Source: Rhodeus uyekii
Lineage: Eukaryota; Chordata; Actinopteri; Cypriniformes; Acheilognathidae
Assembly (NCBI GenBank): GCA_037043235.1
Contig: JAWRVZ010000025.1
Span: 181,501-245,500, forward strand
Reading direction: 5' to 3'
DNA length: 64,000 nt
The translations under genes were made by a program, and so were the position numbers. Below the pieces are notes generated by a model. It was given only the letters and a program-made list of their open reading frames with translations. It searched no databases and was not told the DNA's origin. This document shows, piece after piece, positions 10,834-22,640 of the stretch (its first letter is position 1; the number at the start of each line of letters is the position of its first letter).

Positions 10834-12852
10834 CTGCAGGGAAAACGAGACAGAGAGAGGGAGAGTGAGATGAGTTATTTAATTCTCTAGAAACACAAGC
10901 TTGCATACACAGCCTAGTTCTCAGTTAAGTGTGGTTCTAACACTCGGGCATCACACGTATATCATCGTGTTGTTGAATATCACACATTAAGCTTTATATA
11001 CCAACACACAAACCCAATGAGAAATCAGGACGTGTTTGGTCGGTTTCTGTCTTACCTGTTTGATTTTGTATAGGCCATGTTTGTCGCAATTTGGAAGGTA
11101 GAATCTGGTCATTTTGTCCCCCAGTTTCTGCTGTGATTTAGTGATCTTGTCAAGGGCTGTCTGTAGTTCAATATGACAAGGACCCTACAGAGAGAAAATA
11201 TGCTTAGAGACATTTTTCAAATAACACATTATTAAATATTTCTAAACCTTTATTTGGTAGTTGTCAATTTAACTTTATTTCCCATATTTGATCAATTATA
11301 CTACTAATAGTTTATGTTACTAGTTACTTAACCATATTTATGTTATAATATTTAAAAAAAGATTTAAATATTATTTAAAAAAAGTTATTATAAGATAATT
11401 AAGGTTTGCTCGACAGATACTACTACTAAGTCTTTTTTTAATAAATTATTTCAGAATTTTAAATATTCGTATTAGCTCTACTATTATTTTAATTACTAGC
11501 TCTAATAATTCTACAAATTGCTAGCTCCATGCCTCCATGCACAAAAGATACATTCAAGAAACCTTCTACTGCCCTCTTGTGGCCGCTCATGGTACCAGAA
11601 TCTCTTTTTATATCATTTTATAACTACTAAACCTTTTCTTTAGTGCACATATATAAGCCTGAAGCTCACCTGCTCCACCAGCTTCTTGCGTATTGCGTTG
11701 ACTTTGGCCTTCATGCTCTCTTTAGCAGATATGACCCGCGGGTCGAAGGGCTTGCCGTGACCGGACACGAAGACCGCTGAGCCGCCTTCATTCACTGCCG
11801 CGGCCGCGTTGTGAGACTCGGGGTGATCTGAAAGGAAAAGCAAGGTGAGAATTATTGCTGTGTTTGAATCGTGTAGTGAAAGTTGCCTTGCATCTCAATT
11901 GTTTCTACAGTTACATGCAAGGTTTAACTGGAGGTGTTTCAAACGTTTCGAAAACGATGAAAGCTGATAGAGCGCATTTTTTCACCTGTCTCCAAAATAG
12001 GCGCAAAAAGAACTGACTCGCGTTCGCCAGAGCGAGACGAGGTAACCATGACAACGGAACGTCGCTCAAGCGCTTTAAGATTAAATTCGGTTGGCAAGTC
12101 AATACATTATGACAAGACTTGACATTTGTAGCCAAATCATTTTTGTTGTATATATACATATTATAAAAACTTTTTTTTAGTTCTCATAAGATAATTAAGG
12201 ATTGCTCGACAGATCTCGCGCCTTTAGTCTATATATATATTTTTTTAATGTTGCATTTTTTTTTAAATATGATTTTAAAATTGCATTAGAATAATTGACC
12301 TTTTCAAAGCCGCTATTTATTAGCTGCAATCATATTTAGTGCTAAATATCTGAACATCCAATTGATTTGTTAGTGCTGATGAAATCTCGCCATTGGTTGA
12401 ATCATCGAGATCAGCTGCAGTTGCGATCTACTATTTGGATGTTCGGCTGTAGCGCAGTCTTAAGAGACGCTGGTACCTGGCGGAGTGTCGCTTTGGCTCT
12501 GGTCCGTCTCGGGGGTCTCGGTGCACACCGCCTGTCCTCTGGTGAGTGCGTGCAGGGGCCGGGCTTCCCCGGGTTTCGGCAAGCAGCGGAGCCCCGAGCC
12601 GCAGGGCGCAGTGTAGATCCCGCACAGGTCAGCTCTCTTCAAGGCGCAGGCGAGGCAGCAGCCGCAGCCCGGCTCCCGCAGCACCTCCTCACAGCCGGCA
12701 TCCACCGCAGGACACTCGGCCAACCGCTCCGGGGAGCACGGGGCGCAGCGTATAGGTTCCTGCCCGACCACTGGAGAAGCCCGGAGCCCCGGAGCTGAAA
12801 GGAGTGCGCTGAATGCTGCCACCCAGAAAAAGTTCAGAAGCAGTCTGTTCAT
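10708..12852 (-). CDS. igfbp1: igfbp1, complete four-exon gene for insulin-like growth factor binding protein 1
   Basis: Exons 12477-12852, 11670-11827, 11056-11184 and 10708-10833 join in frame to 262 residues, with canonical GT/AG junctions throughout. Residues 1 to about 26 form a signal peptide (MNRLLLNFFWVAAFSALLSA). The N-domain has all 12 cysteines, including the IGFBP signature GCGCC. A variable linker follows in exon 2. The thyroglobulin type-1 C-domain has six cysteines (GPC, PNCD, C, CWCV, EC). The product is secreted and binds IGF-I and IGF-II, limiting growth signalling, and is induced by hypoxia and fasting in fish. The mammalian C-terminal RGD is absent; PAD stands there. Which teleost paralog (a or b) this is cannot be decided here. 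Confidence 0.93.
11056..11184 (-). CDS. igfbp1: igfbp1 exon 3: start of thyroglobulin type-1 domain
   Basis: 43 residues from GPCHIELQTALDKI to HGLYKIKQ. GPC and PNCD place the first two C-domain cysteines. Acceptor TGTAG, donor GTAAGA, phase 0 both sides. Confidence 0.95.
11670..11827 (-). CDS. igfbp1: igfbp1 exon 2: linker region
   Basis: 158 bases complete an Asp codon and read DHPESHNAAAAVNEGG to IRKKLVEQ, before a GTGAGC donor. This is the poorly conserved, protease-sensitive linker between the two disulphide domains, and has no cysteine. Confidence 0.92.
12477..12852 (-). CDS. igfbp1: igfbp1 exon 1: signal peptide and N-terminal IGF-binding domain
   Basis: The start ATG is at 12850-12852, the first Met of the frame, and is followed by a hydrophobic leader. 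All 12 N-domain cysteines are present, with GCGCCLAC near residue 72. The exon ends DTPP plus one base at a GTACCA donor (phase 1). The GC-rich composition creates long antisense open frames that are shadows. Confidence 0.95.
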
Positions 12853-12974
12853 CCCAAAGCAAGGCTCAGAATAAATAGATAAATAAATAAATATCTGCCG
12901 AAGTGAAATGAGGAGTTCCTCGCTGTCTTTGCGCTCTTCAAAATGACTAGCTCTCTCCGGGTCGCCTCGCGGTA

Positions 12975-12980
12975 TTTATA
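12975..12980 (-). promoter_or_regulatory. igfbp1: igfbp1 TATA box
   Basis: TATAAA on the gene strand (TTTATA on +), about 120 bases upstream of the start codon. It predicts transcription starting near 12945-12950 and a 5' UTR of about 95 bases. TATA-driven transcription fits the strongly inducible behaviour known for IGFBP1. Confidence 0.75.
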
Positions 12981-12999
12981 CGCGCACCGGGTCCCGCTG

Positions 13000-13880
13000 A
13001 CACGCTCGTGTTTGACGCATTGGCAATATCAATGATTTCTTAAATGATCCCCCTCTACTCCGATTGGCTGGTGGAGATCCAGCACGAGGTATTTCCCTGA
13101 ACACAGCGCGTAAAATGCGTCACTGTTTATAGGCTATCAGAACATAATAATAAAAAAGTGTGTGCTTGTATCATATCCGAGTGAACAATAATAACCTGTG
13201 CTCTCCATAGATTCAATCACGCAATTCAGCAGGAATGTAAAAGCTAAATCTACAGATTTAGATCACACTGAAACTGCTTTACATTTTATTAACTTTAAAA
13301 TATAGATATTTATTAACTTTGCCATATATATATATATATTGTGAAAAAAAGAAAGTTTCCTTTTAAAAAACCGAGTTGAATCTTGTATAAATTATTTAAA
13401 AAAAATATGAGTATGACTTTTTTTGTAGTTGTAAAATGTAAAAGCAATGAAAAATAATCTGTTGTCATAAATTATTGATTGTATAATGTAATAGTGGTGT
13501 AAATAGATATTGTAAATACATGTATATGCACCTAATATTGTTACATCTTAAAGAGTTAAACCAGGCACTAATGTAATAATTAGTTTGAACTCATTTGAAC
13601 TATCTTCTGGACCGTGTGCTATTCATTCACTCCAACAACAAAAAGTGAAAGTACACCTATTTGTAATTCCCTGTAAATCTAATTTTTCTTGCAGATTCAG
13701 TTTTTAATAGACCGTAGAACATGATATTCAGCTTCATATTGTAGGTTTGCAATTTGCGATTTATTTTATGACGAGGCTAACAAAGCTCCTCATTCATTAA
13801 GTTCCCCCTTGAAAACTCTTATACAACAAATTTTAGGGTGCCAAATTGTCGCGTCCCGGTCCTTTGGTCTGGCATTCGTT
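13000..13880. other. igfbp1 5' flank, AT-rich, no gene
   Basis: Beyond the proximal promoter the sequence becomes AT-rich, with a short TA microsatellite near 13325-13340. No exon or element end is seen. Confidence 0.6.
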
Positions 13881-14330
13881 TGACGCATTTATTTGGCGCC
13901 TGTAATGAGGTGAGAGGGAGCGCGCGCTCCTCCATCTCTGGCACCGCGTGCACTCGCACTGTGGTACGTGACCTCACTCAGGTCAGGACTGGACCCCGTT
14001 TTTGGAAAGTTCGAGACTGCCACTATTGTCATTGCCCCTTTCCTGGGATAATAATAGCCGCGCGGGAAAACGACATGATCACCGACACGTCTCCTCGACG
14101 CGCGTCGCGAGGCCTTTTGTCGTGGCCGCGTCGCGGAGTTTATGAATGGGTTACAGGATGTGACACTCATTTGGGGAATGGTGCTTTAATAATGTGTCAA
14201 TCGCTGAGCTCTCGAGTGACTCTGAAAGGAGTTTTGTGAGATCACATGATCCACGCAATTGTCTTATGATGTTGCATCATTATTTTTTTCTCCAGCGCGT
14301 GGAGTTTCTCATTTCGTCACGTGAGTGTCG
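13880..14330. promoter_or_regulatory. CpG-dense igfbp1 upstream region with HIF-type core motifs
   Basis: An island rich in CG dinucleotides in otherwise AT-rich surroundings, about 0.9-1.4 kb upstream of the igfbp1 promoter. RCGTG cores (the HIF-binding motif) occur at 13946-13950, 13966-13970, 14086-14090 (reverse) and 14297-14301. A CACGTG E-box lies at 14318-14323. Fish igfbp1 is known to be HIF-1 induced through upstream sites about 1 kb away; that these particular sites act is inference. An open frame at 13838-14239 reflects GC content only. Confidence 0.45.
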
Positions 14331-14839
14331 GTTCATGCTCGTGTTGAAGCTCGAGCCTCTGCTGACGAAGATAAAGAGCTACGGGCGTCATATCGGTAAC
14401 AGTCTGCTTCACTATCCCCATACACTGATGCCAAGTTTTCATTGTAATTTAGAATTAATACCCTGAAAGTCTAAATGTTCTCAGACTATGTAGAATATTA
14501 ATACAGTGACAAAATAAAACAAAAAACTGCTTTCTCTAGGCCTACAGTTTTTAAGTCTAAAACAACAGGTCCTATAAACATATTAATAATTTAAAAAAAA
14601 AATCCAACTTACATTACCTTGATGTACACAAACTCCTAATTTCTGTTTTCTTTCCTTTCTCATGTTGGCAGTCAGTTGAAATGTCTACAGAGATAAAGAT
14701 TTAGCTTACTTCTCAATGGTCAGACAGAGACTCCAAGATAAAAGTAAAAACACATTTGTTTTTCAGTATGTCAGCAATCCTATATGTTTATGTAAATGTA
14801 TATGTGTGGTCCTTGTATTCCCTAATCGCTACGTTATGG

Positions 14840-15090
14840 GTACCAAATGTCCCCAGAGGTATAGCAATACCAGTAAATACCATACCATATATATATATAT
14901 ATAAAAAAAATTATAAATTTTTTTTTTTGAGGAAACATGCTTGTAAATCATACAGAATTAACTTTTTTGAAAGTTTACTGGGTAGGTTTAGGGGTTATAC
15001 TAAATGGTTTGTACAGAATAAAAATCAATACGTCTATGAAAAGTGCAAATAAAACATGGAAACCCAACTTGTGTGTGATGTGTTTTGTGT
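14840..15090. repeat. dispersed repeat family with TG/CA-rich 3' edge, copy 1
   Basis: Contains the blocks AAATCATACAGAAT, GGGTAGGTTTAGGG, ACAGAATAAAAATCA and AACATGGAAACCCAAC, in that order. The same ordered blocks recur at 46790-46975 and 52100-52245, where the edge runs into a CA or GT microsatellite. The class is unknown to me. Confidence 0.65.
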
Positions 15091-15101
15091 TTATTGACTT
15101 A

Positions 15102-15611
15102 CAGTGGTTATATCGACGGCCTCGGGGGTTGCAAAAAAGCGTCGAGATAACCGATGATCGAGATAACTAACAGCTAATATGGCGATTTATTTGATGAAGC
15201 GATCGGCATGCTATGAAAATGTACATACACTGTATATGTTTGCTAACAACAAAAGGCATATGTGCACCAACTAACAGCAAAGATTTACCAGTATACAATA
15301 AAAAACACCTTAGATTCTCGATATAAACCTTTAATCATATTCTCCAACATTGCAAACACAATTTTGCTCACAGCGTAAACAGTCATAACATATTCGTGAG
15401 GTCATCACACTGTACTAGATTGCATACTATTTTGGGTTCTGCCTGTCTAATGTGCTTTCTCAACAAATTCGGCTTTGTTCGATGACATAAAATAATCGAC
15501 ATTACCGAAATCAAAATGCTAAGACAAATAGGTAGTTTGGCGGTTCCACTTCAAAAAAGTCAACATAATAGGATTGGCGAGTTAACCGTGAGTCGAGATA
15601 AGTGAACTCTG
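15102..15611. mobile_element. pogo/Tigger-like MITE with TA target duplication
   Basis: The element starts CAGTGGTTATATCGACG and ends CGAGATAAGTGAACTCTG, so the ends are imperfect inverted repeats beginning CAG(A/T)G. TA stands on each side (15100-15101 and 15612-15613). CAG termini with TA duplication fit pogo/Tigger elements. There is no transposase in 510 bp. Confidence 0.6.
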
Positions 15612-15613
15612 TA

Positions 15614-16552
15614 TTTTGATGCCTGCAGGTCAAGAAAAATAATTATAGTAACTTTCTTGAGATCTCAACTTTATCAAAAGAAAATTCTAGCCACTGGATG
15701 GTTGTTTACATTGCATGTGATTTAAACAAGCATGTATTTGTGCATGTCACTAATGAGCTAGTTTTGTTTCTATTGGAGTATGACTGGTGGAAGTTTTATT
15801 GCCATGTGCATCTATATTTCCATTCACAGAGGGACTTCTCTGTTTGTGTTTTCAGATTAAAGTAGACAAAAACAAACCAGTTGGACATTTAATTAAAAAA
15901 AATTAAACCCCCTTTGAGGTAATAATATGATGAAAACATCAGACTCATGTCCTCAAATAACCATCTGCATGGAGTCCCTCAACAAGCTCAACTTTATTAG
16001 CAACCTAAGTGGACTATAGGAATGTGTAAGTGTGTTAAGCCTTGTGAGACTTGAGTGCTGACTGAATGCCTTCAGACCTTTAAATATGATTTTCCCTTCA
16101 AGCTTAATGGAGTAAATCCGATGTTAAGAAGAACCATTTTGACATCTTGTCGAGGATCCCAGAAGGCTGAAATCATTGACACATTCTCAACTTTGACATC
16201 AAAGAGACAGAAAAAAACAGAATAAAAGTCATCAAAACAGTGTCATTCAGGGTCAGGGCCAGACCCACTTTGAAAGAAGCCGAAACAACATGCACAGCCA
16301 GAATGACATCAGCAGAACCCGCAGAAACTGCAGGACATAAAAGGTCATGTACATTGCAAAACCTCTTATGTTCAACTCCAAAAAAGCCATCAAAGAAGAG
16401 GAAAACTAACAAAATGACAGAAGACTTTCTGATTAAACAGACTTGTAATAACTGCTTTAATGAGATCATTGTTTCTGCCTAAATGAATGATTAACAGAAG
16501 CTAACGGCATGTACAGTTCTACATTTATGACATATGAAATGATATGTGATAT
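15614..16552. other. no feature recognised
   Basis: Unique-looking AT-rich sequence. Small open frames at 16173-16482 lack any domain I recognise and overlap on both strands. Confidence 0.5.
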
Positions 16553-16990
<438 letters not shown>

Positions 16991-17329
16991 CATCTGCAAC
17001 AAGGTAATTTATCACTAGAGGACCAGAGCCTCCAGCCGTCATGGCCATCATATCAGTGTTTCCCATCATCATAAACGTCACATTTGATTCACATTTGAAT
17101 CCTAGGCATTTGAGACTGGCTTCCATTTTGGTGGACACACTGCTTACGTTGGTACAAGCAGCTGGTATCCCTGCGGTGGTTCCAAGTCAGGGGGTCTCAG
17201 AGGTCTCAGCTTCCACTGGCAGTTGCACTCAGTTACGTTGATGACCATTTATTTGGGATGCAAAATACTCTTCATCTCCAAGCCCCGATCCCATTCCAGG
17301 TTGATCCCCAGAGCTCAGCCCCGTTTTGT

Positions 17330-17925
17330 TCCAGAATGCTCTCCAGAGCCCTGCCTCGAGCCTTTTCCAGAACACTTCCCAGAGCCCACCCCAAGCCCGC
17401 TCCAGAACGCTCCCCAGAGCTCAGCCCGAGCCGCTCCAGAACGCTTCTCAGAGCCCAGCCCCGTTTTGCTCCAGAATGTTCCCCAGAGCTCAGCTCCAAG
17501 CCCATTCCAGAACTCTCCCCAGAGCTCAGCCCTGAGCCGCTCCAGAACGCTTCCCAGAGCCCATCCTCGAGCCCGTTCCAGAACACTTCCCAGAGCCCAG
17601 CCCAGAGCTCTGCCCTGAGCCGCTCCAGAACACTCCCCAGAGTTCAGCCCAGAGCCGCTCCAGAACGCCACCCAGAGCCCAGCTCCATTTTTCTCCAGAA
17701 TGCTCCCCAGAGCTCAGCTCCGAGCCCGTTCCAGAACTCTTCCCAGAGCTCAGCTCCGAGCCCGTTCCAGAACTCTCCCCAGAGCTCAGCTCCGAGCCCG
17801 TTCCAGAACTCTCCCCAGAGCCCAGCCCAGAGCTCAGCCTTGCGCCGCTCCGCAGAGCTCAGCCCCGAACCCTTTCCAAAATGCTCCCCAGAGCTCAAAC
17901 CCGAGTCCACTCCAGCCCAGGAGTC
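17330..17925 (+). repeat. 36-bp minisatellite, Pro/Ser/Gln-rich and open in several frames
   Basis: A GC-rich array of about 15 diverged units whose best-preserved copies (17713-17820) repeat every 36 bases. In one frame they read PQSSAPSPFQNS. Because the unit is a multiple of three and lacks stops in most frames, long frames stay open on both strands (for example 17258-17980 +, 240 codons). Position after an LTR-like leader suggests a decayed hypervariable gag segment of a Gypsy-like element. There is no signal peptide, domain or splice context to support a host gene. Confidence 0.8.
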
Positions 17926-17950
17926 CACTCCAGAGTTTGTCCCTAAGCTT

Positions 17951-18573
17951 CAAATGACATCACATCATTTAAAAAAGTAAACATAAATGCAGTTCTTCTG
18001 CTACATAACATTTTATTTTATATTGTTTTTGTTACTTTTGTACTTACGATAGTAATCACAGTAAATTATGCACAATTACATGCAACTAACCCTGGTAACT
18101 GCATCTTGTTAGTTAATATTACTCTGTACTTCAATGTATAGTTACACTGTAACAAGGACACCTTTGAAATTTAACCATTCTTCTATTGGTTGCACGTCTT
18201 CACGGTGATGGTCAGAATTCACCAAAACTAAGCTTGAGTTTCTGGTCTGCCACATTGAGAGAATGGAAAAGCATAGCGCCGTCAAAATCAGATGAATGAA
18301 CAAACTCCTTGCAGTGCGTAGATCCAAAAGTAACTCAAATATCAATAAATAACAAAGAAGATCCACATAAAAATTGGTTTAAAAAAATCACATGAATTTG
18401 TTGTGTAGAGGCCAAATGAAGATGGCACTGATGAAGGGTTGAACCTGGAAAATTATTTGCACTCTATCTGTGGACTCATAAACTCATGGGAGCTTTTTGG
18501 CATATTTTTCATGTGAGGATTTTCTAATGTAATTCTTTGATCTGTTCACAATTACAAACACTCTGATAGCACA
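17951..18573. other. no feature recognised
   Basis: AT-rich sequence between the minisatellite and a solo LTR, with no exon or repeat end identified. Confidence 0.5.
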
Positions 18574-18578
18574 AAGAG

Positions 18579-18989
18579 TGTGCTGCATTGATTGATACAA
18601 AAGAATGCACAGACAGATATCTGTCTGTTTATGATGTCTATTGGATGTTTATTCGCAAGACATGCAGAAAACTGGTGAGGTGAGTTCAGTTCAGTGACAG
18701 TTCTTATCTGGTTGCAGGTTTGTTGTGTAGAAGTTCGGTAGATGACAGAAAGAAGAATGAAGAATGCGGAAGGGTTGATGATCGCACTTTGGGAATACAG
18801 GTAGGTGTCTCTGAGAGAGGAGTCAGGCAAGTGTTCAGGTAGGAGGAATGTAGACCAGACAATGGTGAACTGTTTGGTGACTGTTTAAGTAGGGTAGGTG
18901 CAGGTGGTGATGATTAGAATTCTGGGGATTGTGAACGATTAGGAGGAGTGTAGAGGTCTAATCCCGAAGGTGTGGCTGACTCTGTGACA
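18579..18989 (-). mobile_element. solo LTR (Gypsy-like), minus orientation
   Basis: On the - strand it begins TGTCACAGAGTCAGCC and ends GCAGCACA, the TG...CA termini of an LTR. AATAAA on that strand lies near 18646, within the distal part as expected of an LTR. A perfect 5-bp duplication AAGAG flanks it (18574-18578 and 18990-18994). It is 411 bp with no internal region, so it is a recombination remnant. Confidence 0.82.
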
Positions 18990-18994
18990 AAGAG

Positions 18995-19215
18995 TAAGCG
19001 TACAGTATTTAAAGAGCTCCGAGCTTGGAATTGTACCCAAACCCAGAATTCTCCCCTTGTATCCCTGGCTGGGAGAGGAAAGAGCTGAGAGAGAGGAATC
19101 AGGGTGGTGGAGGGATGCAGAAATCCGTCGAGAAAAAAACTTGTGCTGATTTGATTGATTGTTTGAACATGTTTATCCCTAACTTTGTTAATAAAACATA
19201 TGTGTGAAGTGACTT
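18995..19215 (+). repeat. dispersed repeat pair R1, copy 1
   Basis: Contains GCTCCGAGCTTGG, then CAGGGTGGTGGAGGGATGC, and ends ACTTTGTTAATAAAACATA. The same blocks in the same order appear at 57665-57945. It resembles a retroelement terminus with a polyadenylation signal, but the class is not resolved. Confidence 0.6.
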
Positions 19216-21180
19216 AACAAAACGTGTAGCCATCCCTTTATTGTGTAGAATTTTAAAACCTTGAATTGACACAGGACGAATATACATTACTAACATTTCT
19301 AATCTTTTTTTACAATCAAAGTGTGAAGGTTTAGCTTGTTAGTATGGCAGGTGAGCCCCTGGTGGGGAATGTTGTAATTATAACACCCAAAAAACAACCA
19401 AATCTTTCTTAATCAACGGCAATTTAAATGAGCTGTGTATACTAATATATATGCACTGAAATTTGCAAATGTTTAATTAAAGTGGAACTATTATGGCACT
19501 TTTTTATAAGATAGAAGTCTCAAGTGTCTCCAAAATATGTCTGTTAAGTTTCAGCTCAAAATACCCCACCGATCAATTATTATACTATGTTGTAAATGCT
19601 CATTTTTGAGTGAAAGGGGGACAAAATGCTGTTTTTGTGCATGCAAACGCGAGATAAAAATACATTTGCTGAAACATACTCACAAAATTTTAGCTTGTTT
19701 CTATAACTTTGTTACCAGGTGAGCTACCGCTCAAGTACTGATCGATAATCTGGCCATGTAATTATATTTTGTGATACAGAATAAAAGTCCAAGAATCTGT
19801 GCTTTACTGCCGCTAGTGTTCGCTTTATTTGGAAACTGCTGTTAATTGTATTTATTTAATGGTTAGTTTTTGGAGTTTTGCAAAAATGTTGTTAGAGGCA
19901 CGTTTATACAATTAGTTTGTTTTGTATGTCTCTTTAGTTGCAGTCAAAATGATATTAAAAAAAAACATTTGGATAATAGTGTGTTCATTAACGCTTCATT
20001 AACAGTTGCTCCATCATTATGCTCACTCTAGCAGAAAGGTTAAGTAAGGTAAAGTAAGTGAAAACACAAATATGTTTTTAGAATTCCTGCTGCTGATTGT
20101 GGAATGTTCTTTACGGTCAGTCATGGATAATGATAATCTAGTGATTAGTGCATCATAAATCCTTTTAGATGTCTGTGCAACACACATAAGAAGAGATCAG
20201 TCAGAGAGTCAGAGACCACTGAGCATCCCGCTGTACATACCATTTGAACTGAAATGTGAGATGAAAGAAGCTCACATATACACACTCTGTCATATGCACC
20301 ACCTTTTACTCACATTGTCCACCAAGAGTTGAATGAAATGTTAGCTGGTTATGATTACATGACTTTGGATCAGAAATATCATAGATGATTGTGGGTGTGA
20401 TCACACATGTTTGTTGTTTAAAGAAGCAGCTGCTCCCGGTGCCAGAACTCCTGTCACAGCGTGCATTTCCATCAATTCTCATGCAAGCCTTTATTCCCAA
20501 GATGTACACACACATATAGGATGACTCTTAGCTCGCTGGACCTGAAGAATTTAATTCTTCCTTGGAGGTTAATGTTACTTACACTATGGAAGTTGTTGTG
20601 GTCTGTAAATTAACTGCAGCAGTTTGACTCAATTATCGGTTTAAATGTAGTGCATACTTGTGGTTAAGTGTGCGTAATGCATAGAAGTCGAAATTATTGT
20701 GTGTGTGTGTGTGTGTGCAAGTGTGTCTGGGAAAACTTTCTTGTATGCGCTCTCATGCGCTGACCTCCATTGTGTGTGGCTTCCTCTGGCCCGCATTGGA
20801 ATGGCCAAACGAGAGGTGTTTATTTGGCCAACTGCGAAATCCAGGCATATCTAACTCTCATTTATATACATACACTGACACACACACACTCTCTCTCACT
20901 TGCAGGAGTTTGTCTATGTCAAGAACACACTGGGCAAACCCAACTGTGATTGCGTCTTCATCAGAGATGTTGAAATGCAGATGCTGTAGTGCTAGCTTGA
21001 CTTTTGACTTCTCTACCATGTTACAGATCACGCATTAAACCTGACATAATTTATGTAACCTGCAGTACAGTACAATTATAAAGACACGTCAGAGTCGTGC
21101 CACTCCTGGAATGCAAGTTCCATGACGCAGAACGAACATAATCTGCTGATATTCATTACCATTCTAAAATTTGGAAAGGT
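19216..21180. other. no gene; intergenic
   Basis: About 2 kb of AT-rich sequence with a short GT tract at 20700-20716. No exon, element end or RNA gene recognised. Confidence 0.5.
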
Positions 21181-21430
21181 TGAAAATATTTTTGTACAAT
21201 GTTTATTAAAGAAGTCTCTTATGATCATCAAGACTTATGTCAAAGCTGATCCAGTCTTCAGTGTCACATTAGTCTTCTGAAATCATTCTACAATGCCGAT
21301 TTATTCTGAATGTTGAAAACAGTTGTGCTGCTTATTATTTTCTGGGAAGCCGTCTTTTTTCAGGATTCTCTGATGAAAAGTTAAAAGTTAAAAAGAACAG
21401 CATATATTTGAAAAAGGATTTTGAACTGTG
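21180..21430. repeat. dispersed AT-rich repeat family F2, copy 1
   Basis: Holds the marker blocks CAGTCTTCAGTGTCACAT, AATCATTCTA, TGTTGAAAACAG and CAGGATTCT. The same blocks occur in order at 34730-35130, 44850-45110 and 57140-57330, and more weakly at 46380-46660. Confidence 0.65.
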
Positions 21431-22635
21431 CTGAATATGTAGATGATTAGCATTTTCTGCAGTGATTTTTGAGATAAATTATGGAACTATGATTGTGGAA
21501 TTGGAGGGAATATGTATAACTTGAACTAAATGTTTTTGTTTTTTTCCAGAAATCTGTGAAACTTTTCCTGGTGCACATTCCATGTCAGCCTGGTGATTTC
21601 AATTTCTATCTTTCCCATTTTTTTACAACCACTTTCTATAGTTATATTTGTTTAAAAGCATAAAAAGCTGTAGGGGGACCAGGGAATTTTGTAACAGGGA
21701 ATCAGTTGCAACAGTTTGACAAGTCAGAAAAAGGTTGTGGTGATGTCATCAATATCACACACTCCTATCACCAATTTGAGCTCACGGGTGTCAAAGGCGG
21801 TTGCAAATCAAGTTGAAACAGGATCTAATCGCAGCCGTTTTCATTAACAAAGAACCACTTAAACGTAACATTAACGGACAACTGAAAAGAACCAAACTCA
21901 GGGCTAAAATGCACAGGGCAAACAAAAGAGCAACTTGACACACCTGAAAAAAATACTCAATTAGAAACTAAGGAAACAAACGGGCAGGGAACAGAGGAGA
22001 ACAGAACCAATAAAACAACCTGTCAGCAAACACTAGAACAGAACAGGAAAGCTAACTCCGTAACAACAGAAGTGGCATTACTGCAAGCAATATTGTAGAT
22101 TTCATGACCAAAATAGAGATTTTTAGTAAAGTAATTTTTTTTGCAACCATTATTTGACTTGCATAACCTAAAGCTGTTTCTTTTGCTTAATTTGATGCTT
22201 TGCATTAATGCTAGCATTCATGCTAACTTCAAACTCACTTGCGACAACAGTTAGTTGTTATGGCTGTTTGGGGTGGGGATAGTTAACAGTTCTTTAAAAT
22301 GTTTATGATTTTGTAGAATTTATGTGCATCTTTGCTTTTCCATCTAGATTTTTTTTAAGTACTATCCCAAAATTCACATGAAAGTAGGTGGATGGCAGCA
22401 TAATTATTGCTGAGTGAAAAAAATTGTGTTACATTCTAATTCTAAGTCCTAATAAACCAAATATATTGTTTTTGTCACTTTAAATTTTTCACTTTACTCA
22501 AAACTGATAAATCTATGTTATTCATTAAAGTTATTGCATAAATCTTATTTCAATAAATTACCTCTCATTGTTACATATATCCCCAGCTAATAGAGCTCTT
22601 TGTATTTGGCATTAACTCGCATAATCTGTGATTGT
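21431..22635. other. intergenic, partial similarity to neighbouring LTR element
   Basis: Mostly unrecognised. 21880-22020 is purine-rich (GGAAACAAACGGGCAGGGAACAG-type text split over the segment) and resembles parts of the element at 22641-24087, so it may be an old relative. No ends were found. Confidence 0.35.
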
Positions 22636-22640
22636 GTAGT

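Noticed and set aside
12367..12798. Antisense 143-codon frame over igfbp1 exon 1
   Set aside because: A GC-content shadow of a clearly coding exon on the other strand.
13838..14239. 133-codon frame upstream of igfbp1
   Set aside because: Lies in a CpG-rich stretch where stops are rare; no domain, and the opposite strand is also open.
16173..16482. Possible small gene on either strand
   Set aside because: Both strands are open for about 80-98 codons with no homology I recognise and no splice or promoter context.
17258..17980. 240-codon open frame as a host gene
   Set aside because: It is produced by the 36-bp minisatellite, is matched by open frames on the other strand, and has no domain, signal peptide or splice support.
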